Shown here one piece after another: positions 62,531 to 64,000 of a stretch of 64,000 bases of DNA. Position numbers and translations under genes: made by a program. Below the pieces are notes generated by a model. That model searched no databases, was not told the origin of the DNA, and saw nothing but the letters and a program-made list of their open reading frames with translations. The stretch lies in the NCBI RefSeq assembly GCF_021654775.1, contig NZ_AP025343.1, positions 4,059,501 to 4,123,500 on the forward strand. The letters run 5' to 3'. Origin of the DNA: Paenibacillus azoreducens. GTDB lineage: Bacteria; Bacillota; Bacilli; Paenibacillales; Paenibacillaceae. How positions within the stretch are numbered: position 1 is the first letter of the stretch; each line of letters starts with the position of its first letter.

Positions 62531-63427
62531 ATGCTGACATCACAGTCCCTAAACGGTGTTTTTGTCCCTGTCGTGACGCCTTTTGATAAAAACCGGAACT
62601 TGGATATTAGATCCTTCGATGAACTGACCCGGCGTTTGGTGGGCAAAGGAATACATGGATTGATCGTAAACGGAACCATCGGAGAAACGCCGCTAATGGA
62701 TTCCGGGGAACTCGAAGCCCTGATCATGACAGCCCGGCAAGCCATCGATGCAACCCGCGCCATTCCGCTGATTGTTGGAACAGGTTCGAATAAGACCTCC
62801 TCAACTGTGAAAAGAACAGCTCAAGCCAAAGCCCTTGGCGCCGATGCTGCGCTTGTTGTCACTCCGCTTGACTCTTATTCTGATAAGGGCATTATTCAGC
62901 ATTTTCGGGCCTTAGCCGAAGCTGAACTTCCGATAGTTCTTTGCGATCTTCCCCATCCCGGCAGAGGTTCCCTCGACCTCGGCACCATCAGGAGTATTAT
63001 GGAAATGGATCACGTTATCGGGCTGAGAGAAAGCACCGGCAACCTCAGCCATGTTTTTAAACTTTCCCGTTCTATGTCCAAGCCGGTCCTGTGCGGAGAG
63101 GATGAGCTATTTTTCGCCTCCCTGTGCTGCGGAGCCCAGGGCGGAATTCTGGCTGGCGCCAATTTGGACAGTGACCAATTTGTACAGGTTTACGAATTAT
63201 TTCAAGCCGGAAGCATCGAAGCGTCGCATCAGGCATTCGATCAACTGCTCCCGCTCATTGAGTTTTTGTTGTCTGAACCCAATCCGGCGCCGCTCAAGTG
63301 GCTCCTGGCCCAGCGCCGGCACATCCGTTCCGATCGTCTTCGTCTGCCGATATCGGAGCTTAACCATTTGACCGCGCGGAACGACGGTCATTTGATGACA
63401 GCTAATGAAACTTTATTGATGGTTTAA
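62531..63427 (+). CDS. DapA/NanA-superfamily protein lacking the Schiff-base lysine
   Basis: 298 aa; ATG at 62531 (MLTSQSLNGV) with GGAG 9 nt upstream; earlier starts have poor sites. The TIM-barrel family pattern is clear: GVFVPVVTPFDKNRNLD, IVNGTIGETPLM (usual GTTGE), ALVVTP, and GAQGGILAGANL. Both catalytic residues of dihydrodipicolinate synthase are replaced: the Lys of the G-[IV]-K-E-x-[ST]-G motif is Arg166 (IGLRESTGN), and the Tyr of the [YF]-N-[VI]-P motif is Cys138 (LCDLP). It is therefore probably not a classical aldolase. Followed by a terminator and a convergent GlcG/HbpS gene. Confidence 0.85.
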   Translation: MLTSQSLNGVFVPVVTPFDKNRNLDIRSFDELTRRLVGKGIHGLIVNGTIGETPLMDSGELEALIMTARQAIDATRAIPLIVGTGSNKTSSTVKRTAQAKALGADAALVVTPLDSYSDKGIIQHFRALAEAELPIVLCDLPHPGRGSLDLGTIRSIMEMDHVIGLRESTGNLSHVFKLSRSMSKPVLCGEDELFFASLCCGAQGGILAGANLDSDQFVQVYELFQAGSIEASHQAFDQLLPLIEFLLSEPNPAPLKWLLAQRRHIRSDRLRLPISELNHLTARNDGHLMTANETLLMV

Positions 63428-63456
63428 TCCTTCTTCACATATTCATTGACAGACAA

Positions 63457-63488
63457 AAGGACCGCCTTTATGTGGCGGTCCTTGCATT
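63457..63488. terminator. Terminator between convergent genes
   Basis: AAGGACCGCC (63457-63466) pairs exactly with GGCGGTCCTT (63474-63483); TTTT follows on the plus strand. Confidence 0.85.
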
Positions 63489-63513
63489 TTTCAACTCAAC
63501 ATCAGATTTAAAC

Positions 63514-63975
63514 TTAGAATCGCACATTGCCGATTCGGGCATTGATGTTCGGATTAGGGTTCTCGTGCATCGCTTCAAAGGCCTGCACCGCGCTATTAGC
63601 AACTTCGGCGTCTTGCACGCTGGTTCCACCGCTGACTCCAATTCCGCCTACGATATGGTCGCCTTTCTTTAATGGTATCCCCCCGCCGAGAATGACGATT
63701 CTGCCGTGATTGGTCGTGTTAATTCCGAAAGAAGGCCCTCCCGGCTGTGCGGCTTGCGTCAGATTCGTCGTTGGCATCTGCATGCTCACACTGGTCCAGG
63801 CCTTATCTTGGGATATGCGAATCCCGGCAATCCGGGCATGATCCATCCGCTGAAATGCGATCAAATTTCCTCCATCATCCACAATAGCAATATTGCTTGC
63901 AAGCCCCATTTGCCTGGATTTTTGTTCGGCCACAGCCAACAGGCGTTTTGCCGTTTCCAAAGATAGCTTTGCCAA
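63514..63975 (-). CDS. GlcG/HbpS-family heme-binding-like protein
   Basis: 153 aa; probable TTG start at 63975 (GAGG close upstream). The GlcG/DUF336 pattern is complete: LSLETAKRLLAVAEQKSRQMG, IAIVDDGGNLIAFQRMDHA, GGIPLKKGDHIVGGIGVSGGTSVQDAEVANSAVQAF. Members such as HbpS bind heme or act as cofactors in small-molecule degradation; the role here is unknown. Convergent with the DapA-like gene. Confidence 0.85.
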   Translation of the reverse strand: MAKLSLETAKRLLAVAEQKSRQMGLASNIAIVDDGGNLIAFQRMDHARIAGIRISQDKAWTSVSMQMPTTNLTQAAQPGGPSFGINTTNHGRIVILGGGIPLKKGDHIVGGIGVSGGTSVQDAEVANSAVQAFEAMHENPNPNINARIGNVRF

Positions 63976-64000
63976 ATCCTCACTTCCTCTCCCTTTATGC

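Overview
The window looks like chromosome from a Paenibacillaceae bacterium, most likely Paenibacillus. The reasons are moderate GC with strong Gram-positive Shine-Dalgarno sites (AAGGAGG type), lipoproteins with a lipobox, CUT1 sugar ABC transporters without their own ATPase, YesM/YesN-type two-component pairs, many glycoside hydrolases, a menaquinol-type QoxABCD oxidase with CtaA, and several families of short dispersed intergenic repeats. No rRNA, tRNA or CRISPR array was seen.

Layout. 0-8.4 kb (minus): the end of a class B penicillin-binding protein gene, a large secreted beta-rich protein, a sugar-type binding lipoprotein, an HlyD/MacA-like adaptor and two CUT1 permeases. 8.6-14.5 kb: an unknown protein, an MBL-fold hydrolase with an ArsR regulator, an MFS remnant, a methyltransferase, an acetyltransferase and a Fur-controlled iron-siderophore binding lipoprotein. 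14.9-17.1 kb: metE. 17.3-32.4 kb: a glycan-utilisation locus with GH35, a CUT1 binding protein and two permeases, YesN/YesM, GH88, GH95 and a secreted GH18 chitinase. 33.1-35.1 kb: an acetyltransferase gene broken by a tnpB-only IS605-type element. 35.6-46.8 kb: accessory genes, including a membrane alpha/beta hydrolase with a LytTR/DUF3021 regulatory pair, Nudix, phosphatase, a beta-lactamase-fold enzyme opposite a one-piece histidine kinase-response regulator, HAD, methyltransferase, peptidase E, acetyltransferases and DUF4375. 47.5-52.1 kb: nitrilase with a divergent MocR regulator, and an SNF-family transporter. 52.3-55.6 kb: tal, zwf and a LysR regulator. 55.8-62.3 kb: qoxDCBA, ctaA and a basic amino acid decarboxylase. 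62.5-64 kb: a DapA-family protein lacking its catalytic residues, and a GlcG/HbpS protein.

How the genes fit together. The clearest new picture is in the glycan locus. Four transcription units (GH95, GH88, the permease pair and the binding protein) each carry a 22-bp-spaced direct repeat of about GTCAAAAT. A -10-like hexamer lies exactly 36 nt from the start of the proximal copy in all four. This defines a probable YesN operator and regulon. A second link is a triple GGTAAGTTG repeat (21-bp period, the spacing of LytTR sites) between the LytTR/DUF3021 genes and the alpha/beta hydrolase.

Intergenic regions are unusually rich in repeats. They hold four copies of a hairpin-rich, MITE-like element, a second 282-bp element with terminal inverted repeats, and three loci with the same odd design: two copies of a short motif 50 bp apart, then two inverted copies again 50-51 bp apart. 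All calls rest on reading the sequence; no database search was run.
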